Below are positions 45,661-54,992 of a DNA stretch of 64,000 bases, piece by piece; positions within the stretch are counted from its first letter, which is position 1; each line of letters opens with the position of its first letter. The notes under the pieces were generated by a model. That model saw nothing but the letters and a program-made list of their open reading frames with translations. It was not told where the DNA came from and ran no database searches. This DNA is from Rossellomorea sp. BNER (GTDB taxonomy: Bacteria; Bacillota; Bacilli; Bacillales; Bacillaceae_B), in the NCBI GenBank assembly GCA_024213275.1, contig JANAVG010000008.1, forward strand, positions 99,392 to 163,391. Direction: 5' to 3'. A program made the translations under genes and the position numbers.

Positions 45661-45696
45661 TCTTCCTTAACTTCAATAAAGAATGGAGGAATCAAC

Positions 45697-47094
45697 ATGG
45701 CGAAAAAGATGCCAGAAATCGGCGATTATAAATACGGATTTTCTGACAAAGACGTCTCTATATTCCGTTCTAAACGTGGATTGACGAAAGAGATTGTTGA
45801 AGAAATTTCTCGTATGAAATCAGAGCCACAGTGGATGCTTGATTTCCGTTTAAAATCACTTGAGCATTTTTACAACATGTCTATGCCACAATGGGGCGGA
45901 GATTTAAATGCTCTTAATTTTGATGAAATCACGTATTATGTTAAACCTTCTGAGAAATCCGAACGTTCTTGGGATGAAGTACCAGAAGAAATTAAACAAA
46001 CTTTTGATAAATTAGGAATTCCTGAAGCAGAGCAAAAATATCTTGCTGGGGTTTCTGCACAGTATGAATCTGAGGTCGTTTACCACAATATGCAAGAAGA
46101 TCTTGAAGCGCAAGGAATTGTCTTTAAAGATACAGATTCAGCACTTCGAGAAAATGAAGACCTTTTCCGTGAGCATTGGGCCAAAGTAATCCCTCCAACG
46201 GACAACAAGTTTGCTGCCCTAAACTCAGCGGTATGGTCCGGCGGATCGTTCATTTATGTTCCAAAAGGCATTAAAGTTGAAACGCCTCTACAGGCGTATT
46301 TCCGAATTAACTCAGAAAATATGGGACAATTTGAACGTACGTTGATTATTGTTGATGAGGGTGCGAGCGTACACTATGTAGAAGGTTGTACGGCACCTGT
46401 TTACACAACAAATTCACTTCACTCTGCTGTAGTCGAAATTATTATTAAGAAAGATGCATACTGTCGTTATACTACTATCCAGAACTGGGCTAATAACGTA
46501 TTTAACCTAGTTACGAAGCGTGCTGTTTGTGAAGCTAACGCAACAATGGAATGGGTAGACGGTAACATCGGCTCTAAGCTTACAATGAAATATCCAGCTG
46601 TTATCCTTAAAGGTGAAGGAGCACGTGGAATGACATTGTCCATTGCTCTAGCTGGAAAAGGACAGCATCAGGATGCTGGGGCGAAAATGATTCACTTAGC
46701 TCCTAATACTTCTTCTACAATCGTTTCTAAATCCATCTCTAAACAAGGTGGTAAAGTAACGTACCGCGGTATCGTCCATTTTGGACGCAAAGCGGAAGGT
46801 GCGCGTTCAAACATCGAGTGTGATACGCTTATCATGGATAACCAATCAACATCAGATACAATCCCTTATAATGAGATTTTAAATGATAACATCTCGTTAG
46901 AGCACGAAGCGAAAGTTTCGAAAGTATCTGAAGAGCAGTTATTCTATCTGATGAGCCGAGGAATCTCTGAAGAAGAAGCAACAGAAATGATCGTCATGGG
47001 CTTTATTGAACCATTTACAAAAGAATTACCAATGGAATACGCAGTTGAAATGAACCGCCTAATCAAGTTTGAAATGGAAGGTTCTATTGGATAA
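45697..47094 (+). CDS. sufB: Fe-S assembly scaffold SufB
   Basis: A 465-residue SufB with the typical start [20 protein letters not shown], the mid [20 protein letters not shown] block and the late [21 protein letters not shown] with the key cysteine. It is the last suf gene. The final 34 bases (47061-47094), including the stop codon, are duplicated at 54712-54745, marking this 3' end as the integration target of the island. No terminator lies directly after it; the likely native one is at 54766. Confidence 0.97.
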   Translation: MAKKMPEIGDYKYGFSDKDVSIFRSKRGLTKEIVEEISRMKSEPQWMLDFRLKSLEHFYNMSMPQWGGDLNALNFDEITYYVKPSEKSERSWDEVPEEIKQTFDKLGIPEAEQKYLAGVSAQYESEVVYHNMQEDLEAQGIVFKDTDSALRENEDLFREHWAKVIPPTDNKFAALNSAVWSGGSFIYVPKGIKVETPLQAYFRINSENMGQFERTLIIVDEGASVHYVEGCTAPVYTTNSLHSAVVEIIIKKDAYCRYTTIQNWANNVFNLVTKRAVCEANATMEWVDGNIGSKLTMKYPAVILKGEGARGMTLSIALAGKGQHQDAGAKMIHLAPNTSSTIVSKSISKQGGKVTYRGIVHFGRKAEGARSNIECDTLIMDNQSTSDTIPYNEILNDNISLEHEAKVSKVSEEQLFYLMSRGISEEEATEMIVMGFIEPFTKELPMEYAVEMNRLIKFEMEGSIG

Positions 47095-47226
47095 AATATA
47101 AAAAACCTTTATATACCAAGGGTTTGAGAGGATTTCATATCGTGCCAAATTCGTGTCATGCCAAATTTGTGCCAAGTTGAAATTATCTTTTAGTGTAGGA
47201 GGCGAACTTTTGAAGTTCGTCTTCTT

Positions 47227-47289
47227 CTATTTTTTGGTAATATCAAGATAAGTATCCGCTGTTGTTTTGATTGTTTTATGCCCCAAACG
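47227..47289 (-). pseudogene. C-terminal remnant of a tyrosine integrase
   Basis: The minus strand encodes RLGHKTIKTADTYLDITKK then a stop. This is the end of a phage/ICE-type tyrosine recombinase, where LGH precedes the catalytic Tyr (here TYLDIT). Everything upstream of the Arg is missing. It lies 133 bp from the left att core, the usual place of int. Confidence 0.85.
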
Positions 47290-47440
47290 ATTATTGGAGG
47301 AATGGGGTATTTGCAACAAGACCTATAATCTCGTAATAAATGAATTAGCTGAAGGAGGACCATTGGAAATCAAAAAAGGTAGTGGAAGAAAAACTCTAAT
47401 TAAGTTGGTAACCCTAGTGGAAGATTTAGCACAGAAATAA
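47285..47440 (+). pseudogene. Fragment of a replication or HTH protein
   Basis: An open frame without start reads RLLEEWGICNKTYNLVINEL, AEGGPLEIKKGSGRKTL and IKLVTLVEDLAQK before TAA at 47438. The pattern (helix-turn-helix then a basic wing) resembles the C-terminus of plasmid or ICE initiator proteins, but the family is not certain. It joins the integrase remnant head-on, so a deletion junction lies near 47285-47290. GC-rich repeats follow directly. Confidence 0.5.
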
Positions 47441-47445
47441 CCTCG

Positions 47446-47500
47446 GAAGTCGCGGGGGATAGAGGAAGTTAACCTAAGAAGTCGCGGAAACTACGACTTC
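47446..47500. repeat. GAAGTCGCGG repeats beside the HTH fragment
   Basis: GAAGTCGCGG occurs at 47446-47455 and 47478-47487, and the second pairs over 7 bp with CGACTTC at 47494-47500. An AT-rich tract follows at about 47536-47560. The layout could be a decayed origin; this is inference. Confidence 0.45.
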
Positions 47501-47886
47501 CTAGCTACCTCCCCTCCCCGCTTCCTACCCGTTCATTATTATATATATATAATATAAATAATTAAAGGTATAAATAGTATTGGATATTAGCAATTTATTT
47601 ACTTTAACTTCAGTAAACCCTTGATCAAAACAGGCTCTTTAAATATTTCACGAGGACGATTTTATAAAAAAGTTTGATCATTTTCTACCTGTGTTGCTCA
47701 ACAATCGCCAGATTGCTGAAGATCGAAAATCTAAAAGAACTTCAAAAATTGTTCTTAGTTATTGTGGTAAAGCATCCGTTAGTTTAAGTATAACCCTTCA
47801 CATACAATATTTTTATTGAAGAGGGGAGGGCACATTATCCTCCTCATTCTTTTAATAAATCAGAGAGATTTTTTTATGCGATAAAT

Positions 47887-48018
47887 CTATATAGTTCTCT
47901 CTAATAAATCCCCCACTTTTTTTGCCATTTCCTTCGGTGGATAAGGCATGCCATTTTTTAGCCACCATTCCACTACACCTACGTAAGCATTTGCAACAAA
48001 TTCGACAACTACATCTGT
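47887..48018 (-). pseudogene. C-terminal remnant of a TetR-family regulator
   Basis: The minus strand reads VVVEFVANAYVGVVEWWLKN, then GMPYPPKEMAKKVGDLLERTI and a stop. This is typical of the C-terminal ligand domain of TetR/AcrR regulators. The DNA-binding half is absent. It lies downstream of the MFS pump gene on the same strand and may once have controlled it. Confidence 0.78.
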
Positions 48019-48200
48019 TTATTTCTGCTGCATAACTCACTCTCGTCCCCATAAAGAAAAACACCGCCAAGTTGTCTTTTTAGGTAATTACATACCCGCT
48101 TTTTCAACTTAAAGGTGTTTTTATTTGTCCCACTCTATGGTTTCAATTCTGTCCCATATGGACAAGGGGTATTTCTTCAAATATTCAAAGATAAGAGTAT

Positions 48201-48243
48201 AGCTTTTCTAGTTAGATAGTTTTCTAACTCCACAAGAAAAGCT
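48201..48243 (-). terminator. Nested hairpin after the first MFS gene
   Basis: AGCTTTTCT (48201-48209) pairs with AGAAAAGCT (48235-48243), and inside it AGTTAGA pairs with TCTAACT. It lies 36 bp past the stop of the minus-strand MFS gene; a T run is not evident. Confidence 0.6.
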
Positions 48244-48279
48244 ACTTTGAAAGATCATCACTGGTACAATCTAGGCCTA

Positions 48280-49515
48280 TTATTGTTTCAACGGTGCCTC
48301 GTGCTTTTCTAATTTTTTCGCTAAGCTTTCACCCAATTGGTTTTCTTTCCACATAACTGTAATACCGAAGCCAATGACCATAATGACAGCAGCGAAAAGA
48401 TAAGGATAGTGGATGTTTACGTCAAATAATATTCCACCCATTGCTGGCCCACCGATATTACCTAAGCTCGTATAGGTTGAGTTCATTCCAGCAACAAATC
48501 CTTGCTCTTTTTCGGCAGCTTTTGATAAAAAAGTCGTCAATGCCGGGCGAAGCAAGTCAAATGCGAGGAAGATGAAGCAAGTTACCGCCAGCACTGCCAA
48601 AAAGCTAGAGATTACAGTAGACGCCACCGCCAATATTGCACCTATAATTAAACATAATTGGATCAGTTTCTTTTCACCAAGTATATCTACCATTTTTCCA
48701 AACATAAATACTTGGATAACAACTCCGAAGATTGAGCTGATTGTAATAATAGTTGCAATCTTCTTTGGCGTGAAGCCAAATTTATGATCAGAAAATAGGC
48801 TGAACACTGTTTCATATGCTGATAAACCGAAAGCAAGTACAAATACAATGATAAAGGCAGTAAAGTAACGTGGATTAAGTGATCTTTTGAAATCGCCTAT
48901 AAAGTTTGTTTGCTTTGTATTAGCAGAAATTTCTGCAAGCTGTTCCTTTGTTAGCGGCTCTTTTAAAATAAATATTGATGAAATGCATGCTAAAAAGGCA
49001 ATGCCTGCCGCAAAGAAGAAGGGCATACGTATACCGTATTCTGCAATAAAGCCACCGATGGCAGGTCCGATAATATAGCCAGTACTAATGGCGGCAGAAA
49101 TATAGCCTATCGCTTTTGACCGTTCCTTAACAGATGTAATATCTGCAACATATGCAGTAACACCTGGCATAATAAAGGCGGCACTAATTCCCCCTAGAAT
49201 CCTTGAAAAATAAAGCACTGATACATTCGTGCCTAAACCAAAGATGAGTTCTGAAACACCAAAAAGAAACAAGCCGATTATGATGATTTTCTTTCTGCCA
49301 TAATGGTCAACCCATCGTCCTGCGAGCGGTGATATAAGTAGTTGTGCCACAGCATGTACGGCGACAAGATAGCCCATCGTTTTTCCCGATAAATGCATGA
49401 TATTCATAAAAGACGGCATAACGGGGACGATGAGACCTATACCTAGAAATGCAATGAATAGATTGCTTAAAAGAATAATTAATACCAACTTTTGTTCTTT
49501 AATTGTTTTCTTCAT
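48280..49515 (-). CDS. MFS multidrug efflux transporter (NorA/Bmr-like)
   Basis: A 411-residue protein with twelve predicted helices. Motif A is GRWVDHYGRKK between helices 2 and 3, and the motif C region GYIIGPAIGGFIAEYG in helix 5 marks a drug:proton antiporter. The N-terminus SNLFIAFLGIGLIVPVMPSFM is typical of the NorA/Bmr/TetA group. A leader hairpin (CCTCT facing AGAGG, around 49547-49575) lies before the gene and could give attenuation. It is island cargo next to a TetR remnant. The substrate is unknown. Confidence 0.88.
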   Translation of the reverse strand: MKKTIKEQKLVLIILLSNLFIAFLGIGLIVPVMPSFMNIMHLSGKTMGYLVAVHAVAQLLISPLAGRWVDHYGRKKIIIIGLFLFGVSELIFGLGTNVSVLYFSRILGGISAAFIMPGVTAYVADITSVKERSKAIGYISAAISTGYIIGPAIGGFIAEYGIRMPFFFAAGIAFLACISSIFILKEPLTKEQLAEISANTKQTNFIGDFKRSLNPRYFTAFIIVFVLAFGLSAYETVFSLFSDHKFGFTPKKIATIITISSIFGVVIQVFMFGKMVDILGEKKLIQLCLIIGAILAVASTVISSFLAVLAVTCFIFLAFDLLRPALTTFLSKAAEKEQGFVAGMNSTYTSLGNIGGPAMGGILFDVNIHYPYLFAAVIMVIGFGITVMWKENQLGESLAKKLEKHEAPLKQ

Positions 49516-49728
49516 ATATAAACACCTCTTTCTGTATAATCATTGATGTGAAATACCTCTCCACAATACTGTCCAAGAGGCTTCTTATTTATTTATCCTT
49601 CAGCCGTTTTTCATCATTACCGTATACACTCTAGCATAATGGGATCGACTACATCTAAGAAGGAGAAGTTCGATAAAACTCTGTATTGATAGTCTAATTA
49701 ATCAAAACTATTGCAAGTAGTAAAAAAT

Positions 49729-51042
49729 TTATATCAAATCTTTGCTTGGAGTCTTACGAGACCAAACAACTACGGGAATAAGCAACAGTGACAGAATTGC
49801 TCCAGAAAGCGAAAGTATCGCATAACTATAATGAGCGACTACCAATCCTGATAACGCACCGCCGGTGGCACCTGATAATGCAAGCAAGACATCAGCAGAT
49901 CCCTGTGTTTTTGCACGAATAGATGGATGTGTTGCATCTACAATGAGAGCCGTTCCGCTTATTAAGCCAAAGTTCCAGCCAACACCAAGTAGTACTAACG
50001 CACAGATAAGTAGGACCATTGAATCTGCAGGGGCAAAAGCTGCCAGCATACCAGAGGCCAGAAGCGTGGCACCAGAAGCAACAGCCATTGAAGTACGACC
50101 AACTTTATCTACAAGCATCCCTGTAAGAGGCGAAGGCAAGTACATGGCGCCTATATGAAAACCTATGACCAACCCCACTTCTCCCAAACGATGACCATAA
50201 TGTCCCATATGGACCGGCGTCATGGTCATAATGGCCGCCATGACAAATTGAGTCAAAACCATTACTGTAACGCCCACGACAATTCCTTTCTTGTTTATTG
50301 TAGAGCTTTCGGAATTTGGTTCTGCCTCCACAGTGCGGTTTTCCTCCTGGGCATTCACTATGGCTGTAGATACAATCAAAGGGTCTGGACGAAGAAAAAT
50401 GAAGAGAACCAATCCGGCAAGGATAAAAGCAGCAGCCGCTAAGATAAAGGGGCCAGCCAAAGTTGGAACACCAATAGAATCCGCAAATTTTCCCATCACA
50501 TCGACCAAGTTAGGACCCGCTACAGCACCAAAGGTAGTAGAAACCATGGCCATGCTCACAGCAGTTGCCCTCTGTTTAGCTGTCGCCAGATCTGTACCGG
50601 CATATCGCGCTTGCATATTTGCGGCGGTACCAGCTCCATAAATAAGCAGGGAAGTGAATAAAAGCACGACGCTGTTGATTAAGGCAGCGATTATAACGCC
50701 GACCGCACCCAGTCCACCAGCAAGAAAACCGGCTGCAAGTCCTGGTCCGCGGCCAAAACGTTGTGAAAGTCGGCCTACAAGCAGTGCGGCCCCTGCAGAT
50801 CCTAAAGTGAGTAAGGCAACTGGAATCCCTGCTGCACTTTCCGTCCCTAGCATATCTTGTGCGAGAAGTGCGCCTACCGTTATACCAGCTGCAAGTCCTG
50901 CCCCTCCAAAGATTTGTGATAGGATCAAAATTCTTAATGTTTTTTTATAGAGCTGTTTTTGTTTGTCTGTTGAATCAATATAATCTTGCAACCAAACAGG
51001 ATGCTGTTTTGATTTACTTGTATCCCATGTTTTAGTTACCAT
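49729..51042 (-). CDS. MFS transporter
   Basis: A 437-residue MFS protein with about twelve helices and a hydrophilic first 35 residues (WDTSKSKQHPVWLQDYIDST). Motif A appears as GRLSQRFGRGPG, and a second copy as GMLVDKVGRTS. Its base composition is clearly richer in GC (many GCC, GGC, GCG codons) than its neighbours, suggesting separate acquisition. A central loop near 235-255 divides the halves. A strong hairpin at 51124 separates it from the MBL gene. Substrate unknown; drug or metabolite export is possible. Confidence 0.85.
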   Translation of the reverse strand: MVTKTWDTSKSKQHPVWLQDYIDSTDKQKQLYKKTLRILILSQIFGGAGLAAGITVGALLAQDMLGTESAAGIPVALLTLGSAGAALLVGRLSQRFGRGPGLAAGFLAGGLGAVGVIIAALINSVVLLFTSLLIYGAGTAANMQARYAGTDLATAKQRATAVSMAMVSTTFGAVAGPNLVDVMGKFADSIGVPTLAGPFILAAAAFILAGLVLFIFLRPDPLIVSTAIVNAQEENRTVEAEPNSESSTINKKGIVVGVTVMVLTQFVMAAIMTMTPVHMGHYGHRLGEVGLVIGFHIGAMYLPSPLTGMLVDKVGRTSMAVASGATLLASGMLAAFAPADSMVLLICALVLLGVGWNFGLISGTALIVDATHPSIRAKTQGSADVLLALSGATGGALSGLVVAHYSYAILSLSGAILSLLLIPVVVWSRKTPSKDLI

Positions 51043-51123
51043 AAAACTACACTTCCTAAAAAAATAATTTTTTTTGCACTTTCTTGCCCATCCTCATTTA
51101 GAAGGATTTGTTCAATAAATAAT

Positions 51124-51166
51124 CAAGGAGCTCATGATTATCAACTGCATAATCATGAGCTCCTTG
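51124..51166 (-). terminator. Perfect 18-bp stem hairpin
   Basis: Bases 51124-51141 (CAAGGAGCTCATGATTAT) pair without mismatch with 51149-51166, leaving a seven-base loop. It lies 66 bp past the stop of the minus-strand MBL gene, and can fold on either strand. There is no long T run. Confidence 0.75.
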
Positions 51167-51231
51167 TATCACTACAGAACAATTAAATGCTTAGAAACTG
51201 CACAAAATAAAATTCTATCTGCTCTGATTCT

Positions 51232-51993
51232 TTATAATGAATATGATTCTCCATCATCAGGTACTAAAACATTCGAGGAGATTCCTTTTTCATTAATAAA
51301 GCTTTTTAATTCCTCTTTTGATAATGTCCAATGATTGACAGCTTCCATATGGACAGAAATGATTTTTGCATCTGGAGCAGCTTTATAAACATCATAAATG
51401 TCATCTTTCCCCATAATTAGAGAGCCACCTTCAGAGAGTTGAACATCCCCGCCGTTGACAACAATGATTTCTGGTTTGTGTGTTTCAATTACTTCCTGAA
51501 CAGCTTCATACCAAACAGTATCTCCAGCTACATATAAAGTCTTCTCATTTGAGTGTTTGAAGACAACGCCGCACACTAGACCAGTAGTCTTTAGGATTTC
51601 GCCTCTTCCATGCTCGCCTTTTGTTTTAATTAATTGGATTCCTTCAAAGACTGTATTCTCTTGTAAAACCTCTACATTTTGGAAGCCTGCATTTCGAATT
51701 TCAGTCGCATCTTCTTCATTTTGGGAAAATATTTTAATCTCTTTGGGCAGCGCTTCTTTAGCAGCATCATCCCAGTGGTCATAATGTAGATGAGTGACAA
51801 TAACAGCATCAACATTATGAATGATATCGTCAATGGATATTGGTAAACTAACTAAAGGATTATTTGAGTTGTTTTGTCTTAATGAAGGGAAAGGCGGGTA
51901 AGTCCCTTTTTCTGATAACATTGGATCGATTAAAAACTTCTTTCCCGCATATTCAACGACAATTGTTGCATTACGAATTTGATGTATATTCAT
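51232..51993 (-). CDS. MBL-fold metal-dependent hydrolase (UlaG-like)
   Basis: A 253-residue metallo-beta-lactamase-fold protein. Metal ligands are in VTHLHYDHWDD, KGEHGRGE, VAGDTVWY and SVHMEAVNHW. The start NATIVVEYAGKKFLIDPML is that of the UlaG-like branch, whose known member opens lactone rings. The ATG at 51993 follows AAAGGAGTTAATAA. It is divergent from an Lrp-type regulator, which probably controls it. The substrate is unknown. Confidence 0.88.
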   Translation of the reverse strand: MNIHQIRNATIVVEYAGKKFLIDPMLSEKGTYPPFPSLRQNNSNNPLVSLPISIDDIIHNVDAVIVTHLHYDHWDDAAKEALPKEIKIFSQNEEDATEIRNAGFQNVEVLQENTVFEGIQLIKTKGEHGRGEILKTTGLVCGVVFKHSNEKTLYVAGDTVWYEAVQEVIETHKPEIIVVNGGDVQLSEGGSLIMGKDDIYDVYKAAPDAKIISVHMEAVNHWTLSKEELKSFINEKGISSNVLVPDDGESYSL

Positions 51994-52125
51994 ATTTATT
52001 AACTCCTTTATCTTTTGAAATTTCCTCTGAACAATGTATATTCTAAACTATGGACACATGACCGATACATAGATTAAGTAAAGTCTTTTGGCGGTTTGAC
52101 TTTATTTATGAAAGGAGTTAAATAA

Positions 52126-52536
52126 ATGTTAGATAACACAGATATGCATATCTTGAAGGAACTAACTAAGAACAGTCGGATTACAATGAAAGAATTGGGT
52201 GAAAAAGTCCATTTGACTGGACCGGCTACTTCAGCTAGAGTGGCGAAATTAGAGGACAATGGGATTATTGAGGGGTACACCATTAAAGTGAATCAAGTAA
52301 AAATGGGGTATCTTGTTCACGCAATTATACATATTTATACGAAAAGCACGAATCATCAACCTTATCTGTCGTTTATAAAAGAACAAGATCAATTCGTCAT
52401 AAACAACTACAAAGTCAGTGGAGAAAGTTGTTATCTTCTCGAATGCAAATTCCCATGCAATGAAATATTAGATGAATTCTTGACAGGTTTGAGCAATTTG
52501 GTGAGCTACAAATTATCCATTGTTATTAACAAATAG
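52126..52536 (+). CDS. Lrp/AsnC-family regulator
   Basis: A 136-residue regulator. The N-terminal HTH is LDNTDMHILKELTKNSRITMKELGEKVHLTGPATSARVAKLEDNGII, followed by a RAM-type effector domain from about 65. It is slightly shorter than typical Lrp (about 150). The gene is divergent from the MBL-fold hydrolase gene with a 132-bp shared promoter region, so it may sense the hydrolase's substrate. It is part of the island. Confidence 0.9.
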   Translation: MLDNTDMHILKELTKNSRITMKELGEKVHLTGPATSARVAKLEDNGIIEGYTIKVNQVKMGYLVHAIIHIYTKSTNHQPYLSFIKEQDQFVINNYKVSGESCYLLECKFPCNEILDEFLTGLSNLVSYKLSIVINK

Positions 52537-52580
52537 TACATCAATAAACATGCGACATTGTGAAGGAATACACTTAAACA

Positions 52581-52614
52581 AACGGAGGCATTAATCCAAG
52601 ATCAATGCCCCCGT
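52581..52614 (+). terminator. Terminator of the Lrp-type gene
   Basis: ACGGAGGCATT at 52582-52592 pairs with AATGCCCCCGT at 52604-52614 with one mismatch. The T run is weak. Confidence 0.65.
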
Positions 52615-52635
52615 TAGCTTAAGTACAAGTTTTCA

Positions 52636-54295
52636 CAAAGGGCAAAAGCGGATACTGTTGAAGAAGCCCTTGCTGATGCTAAAAAGAAGGAAGTCTTTTA
52701 TAAATACTTGGATTCTTCTCAAGTAAAAATGGCGGGCTATATCGGTGATGATGGAAAGTATGTCAAAGGTATAGAGGACTATTTGCCGACATCCCAATAT
52801 CAAACTGATGAACATGAGAACATGGTTGTTAAGGACATTGCTGACAACTGGGTAACATTAAGTCATAATAGCAAGTTTCATGCAATCTTTGCTACAAGCA
52901 GCATTCCGGAGGCTATCTGTTATTATCGGATGATAAAAAAAAACAATGCCCACATTAAAGGTTACCTGCCTGTTTGACCCAAGCATCGAAAATAACGGCG
53001 GAGTTGCCTTTAAGGAGAATGGTCTAGTTGAAATAATCGAGGATTACAACGCTAGATATGAGCAGAAATTTAGTCTGAAGAACTACGATAAGCTAAAAAA
53101 GACATTGCTGCACGGCTTGCTCACAAAGAGCCATATAAATTGATAGAAAGAACGCCGGAAAAGCAGCTCGATTTTTTGATTGTAGTCGACCAGATGCTTA
53201 CAGGCTTCGATTCCAAGTGGATTAACACGCTTTATATGGATAAGAAGCTTGAGTATGAAAATATCATCCAAGCATTCTCCCGTACAAATCGTCTGTTTGG
53301 CCGCTCGGAAAAGCCTTTTGGAACCATACGATACTATAGGTATCCGCATACGATGGGGCAAAACATCGATAAAGCTGTGAAGCTCTATTCCGGTGATAAG
53401 CCAATTGGATTATTTGTAGAAAAGCTAGAGTACAATCTAAACAAGCTGAATACAATTTTTGCTGACATTAGCGAGCTGTTCACCCGTTCCGTGATTCCAA
53501 ACTTTGAGGAGCTTCCGGATGACCGTTCAGAGCGTGGGAAATTTGCATCTCTTTTCAAACCATTCAACGACTATCTGGAAGCTGCAAAAATTCAGGGCTT
53601 TACATGGAATCAGTCAACGTACCCGTTCAGCCATGGCAGTGGCAAGCCAAAGACTAAAGTTGAAATGAAACTAGATGAAAATACATATTTAGTTCTGGTG
53701 ATGCGTTATAAAGAGCTGTTCGGCGGCAGCGGCGGCGATGTTCCGTTCGAGATTGATGGTTACCTAACGGAGATTGATACCGGGAAAATCGACTCCGACT
53801 ATATGAACTCGCGCTTTGAAAAGTTTCTGAAAATCCTTACACAAGATGATGTAGATGAAGCTGAAATGAGGAAGACGCTTGATGATTTGCATAAGTCATT
53901 CGCCACGTTGACCCCAGGAAGAACAAAAGTATGCAAACATCTTCCTTCACGACGTAGCTAGCGGAAATGCCAGGATGGAAAGCGGTAAAACTTTCAGGGA
54001 TTATGTCACTGAATATCAATTCAAGGCAAAGAATGACCAGATCCAAAGTATTTCACGAATCTTGGGAGTGGATGAAAAGAAACTCCGCAATCTTTTGGCT
54101 GCAAATGTAAATGAGGCAAACATCAATGAGTTTGGTCGATTCGATGATTTGAAGGCTTCAGTAGTCAGAGAGAAGGAGGAGGAATATTTTGTAAAGCTGG
54201 AAAACGTAAAAATACCACCATTTAAGATCAACATAAAAGAACACAATTTGCTTCAGAAGTTCATTCTTAAAGGTGGGTTCGATATCGAAGAGTAG
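52636..54295 (+). pseudogene. Type I restriction R subunit (hsdR), truncated and frameshifted
   Basis: About 550 residues of an HsdR C-terminal half remain, in four pieces of alternating frame. Recognisable parts are KGIEDYLPTSQYQTDEHEN, FHAIFATSSIPEAICYYR, LFDPSIENNGGVAFKENGLV, DQMLTGFDSKWINTLYMDKK, QAFSRTNRLFGRSEKPFGTI and the tail KGGFDIEE. Frame breaks coincide with homopolymers: nine As at 52935-52943, six As at 53095-53100 and four Cs at 53912-53915. The N-terminal nuclease and most of the helicase motor are missing, and no hsdM or hsdS lies nearby. The gene is dead. Confidence 0.9.
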
Positions 54296-54711
54296 AAAGG
54301 ATGAAAGGTCATACCCTTATGCAGAATTACGCTTTCACCGATTTGATGTCCTTTCAAAGGTAAATCCTGCAGTTAAAATGGTGTTAATTAGGGAGAAAAT
54401 TATCGGGGAGCAACTCTAATTTTTGACAAATGCAATCGTTGAACAAGCAAAAGAACAGTATAAGGACTGGCCAAGAACCTAGCTTAAATGGTAAAGGATA
54501 TTTTGGAGATAAGAACCCACAGCGCAAACTGTGAGTTCTTAATTGTTTAACCTTTTCTGCACGGTTTTAGTTAATTTTTCGTGCCAACACCGTGCCAAGT
54601 CCATGCCAAGTTGAAATTATAATCCATTTTAAACCATTTGAAGAAATGGCTTTATATCAAAGGTTTGAGCGGCTTTATTGGTAATCAGTTCGTGCCATTT
54701 CGAGCAAAATT
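54296..54711. other. Right inner part of the island
   Basis: After the hsdR remnant lie short broken frames (a tail AIVEQAKEQYKDWPRT near 54430-54480), a hairpin AAGAACCCACAG/CTGTGAGTTCTT at about 54509-54541, and then the arm-type repeats GTGCCAA and GTGCCAAG before the right att core. ATGCCAAGTTGAAATTAT (54603-54620) matches 47169-47186 at 17 of 18 bases. No intact gene. Confidence 0.7.
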
Positions 54712-54765
54712 AATCAAGTTTGAAATGGAAGGTTCCATTGGATAATTCAATCTAAAAAGCTTACC

Positions 54766-54802
54766 AAAACCCGTTCGAGCATCATGCTCGAACGGGTTTT
54801 TA
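54766..54802 (+). terminator. Probable native sufB terminator, displaced
   Basis: AAAACCCGTTCGAGC (54766-54780) pairs perfectly over 15 bp with 54786-54800, followed by Ts. It lies 21 bp after the right copy of the sufB end, exactly where the suf operon terminator is expected before the island came in. Confidence 0.85.
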
Positions 54803-54819
54803 TCGCATTAAAGCACTGA

Positions 54820-54869
54820 GGGACGGTTCTCGAATGCGTTGCCGTATTAACGCATTCGAGAACCGTCCC
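54820..54869. repeat. Family D hairpin repeat, copy 2
   Basis: GGGACGGTTCTCGAATGCGT faces ACGCATTCGAGAACCGTCCC, a near-perfect 20-bp stem with a short loop. It matches the copy at 40533-40582. Bases 54870-54992 hold the yunF leader and nothing else recognised. Confidence 0.88.
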
Positions 54870-54992
54870 GCACTACATTAATGCGTTATTGTGATAAATT
54901 AGTTGGGTTTGTTCTTAAGCTGTCCTTTATACGATTAATTTATGGTATGTTAAAATAAGAGTGCTCATTGTAATTGGAAGAGGTGTGAATTC

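Larger units (their letters stand above)
47095..48279. other. Gene-poor left part of the island
   Basis: This stretch holds three gene remnants listed separately, a direct repeat GAAGTCGCGG (47446, 47478) with a CGACTTC inversion, an AT-rich tract near 47536-47560, an unidentified broken frame near 47665-47820 (FDHFLPVLLNNRQIAEDRKSK), an inverted repeat AACACC-CAAGTTG/CAACTT-GGTGTT around 48059-48120, and a nested hairpin at 48201-48243. No intact gene is visible. Confidence 0.7.
47061..54745. mobile_element. Integrative island at the sufB 3' end (decayed)
   Basis: A 34-bp direct repeat bounds the region: 47061-47094 and 54712-54745, differing by one base (TCT versus TCC). GTGCCAA-type repeats lie inside both ends (47142, 47158, 47169 and 54581, 54592, 54603, 54692), as expected for integrase arm sites. 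Contents: an integrase tail, a replication/HTH fragment, a TetR fragment, two MFS genes, an MBL-fold gene, an Lrp gene and an hsdR remnant. The period between cores is 7651 bp. With no intact integrase it is probably immobile. Confidence 0.82.

Noticed and set aside
47665-47820. Frame reading FDHFLPVLLNNRQIAEDRKSK in the island
   Set aside because: No start, no recognisable family and a quick stop; noted only as a possible relic.
53912-53975. Programmed frameshift in hsdR
   Set aside because: The gene lacks its N-terminal half and has two other breaks, so decay or read errors explain it better.
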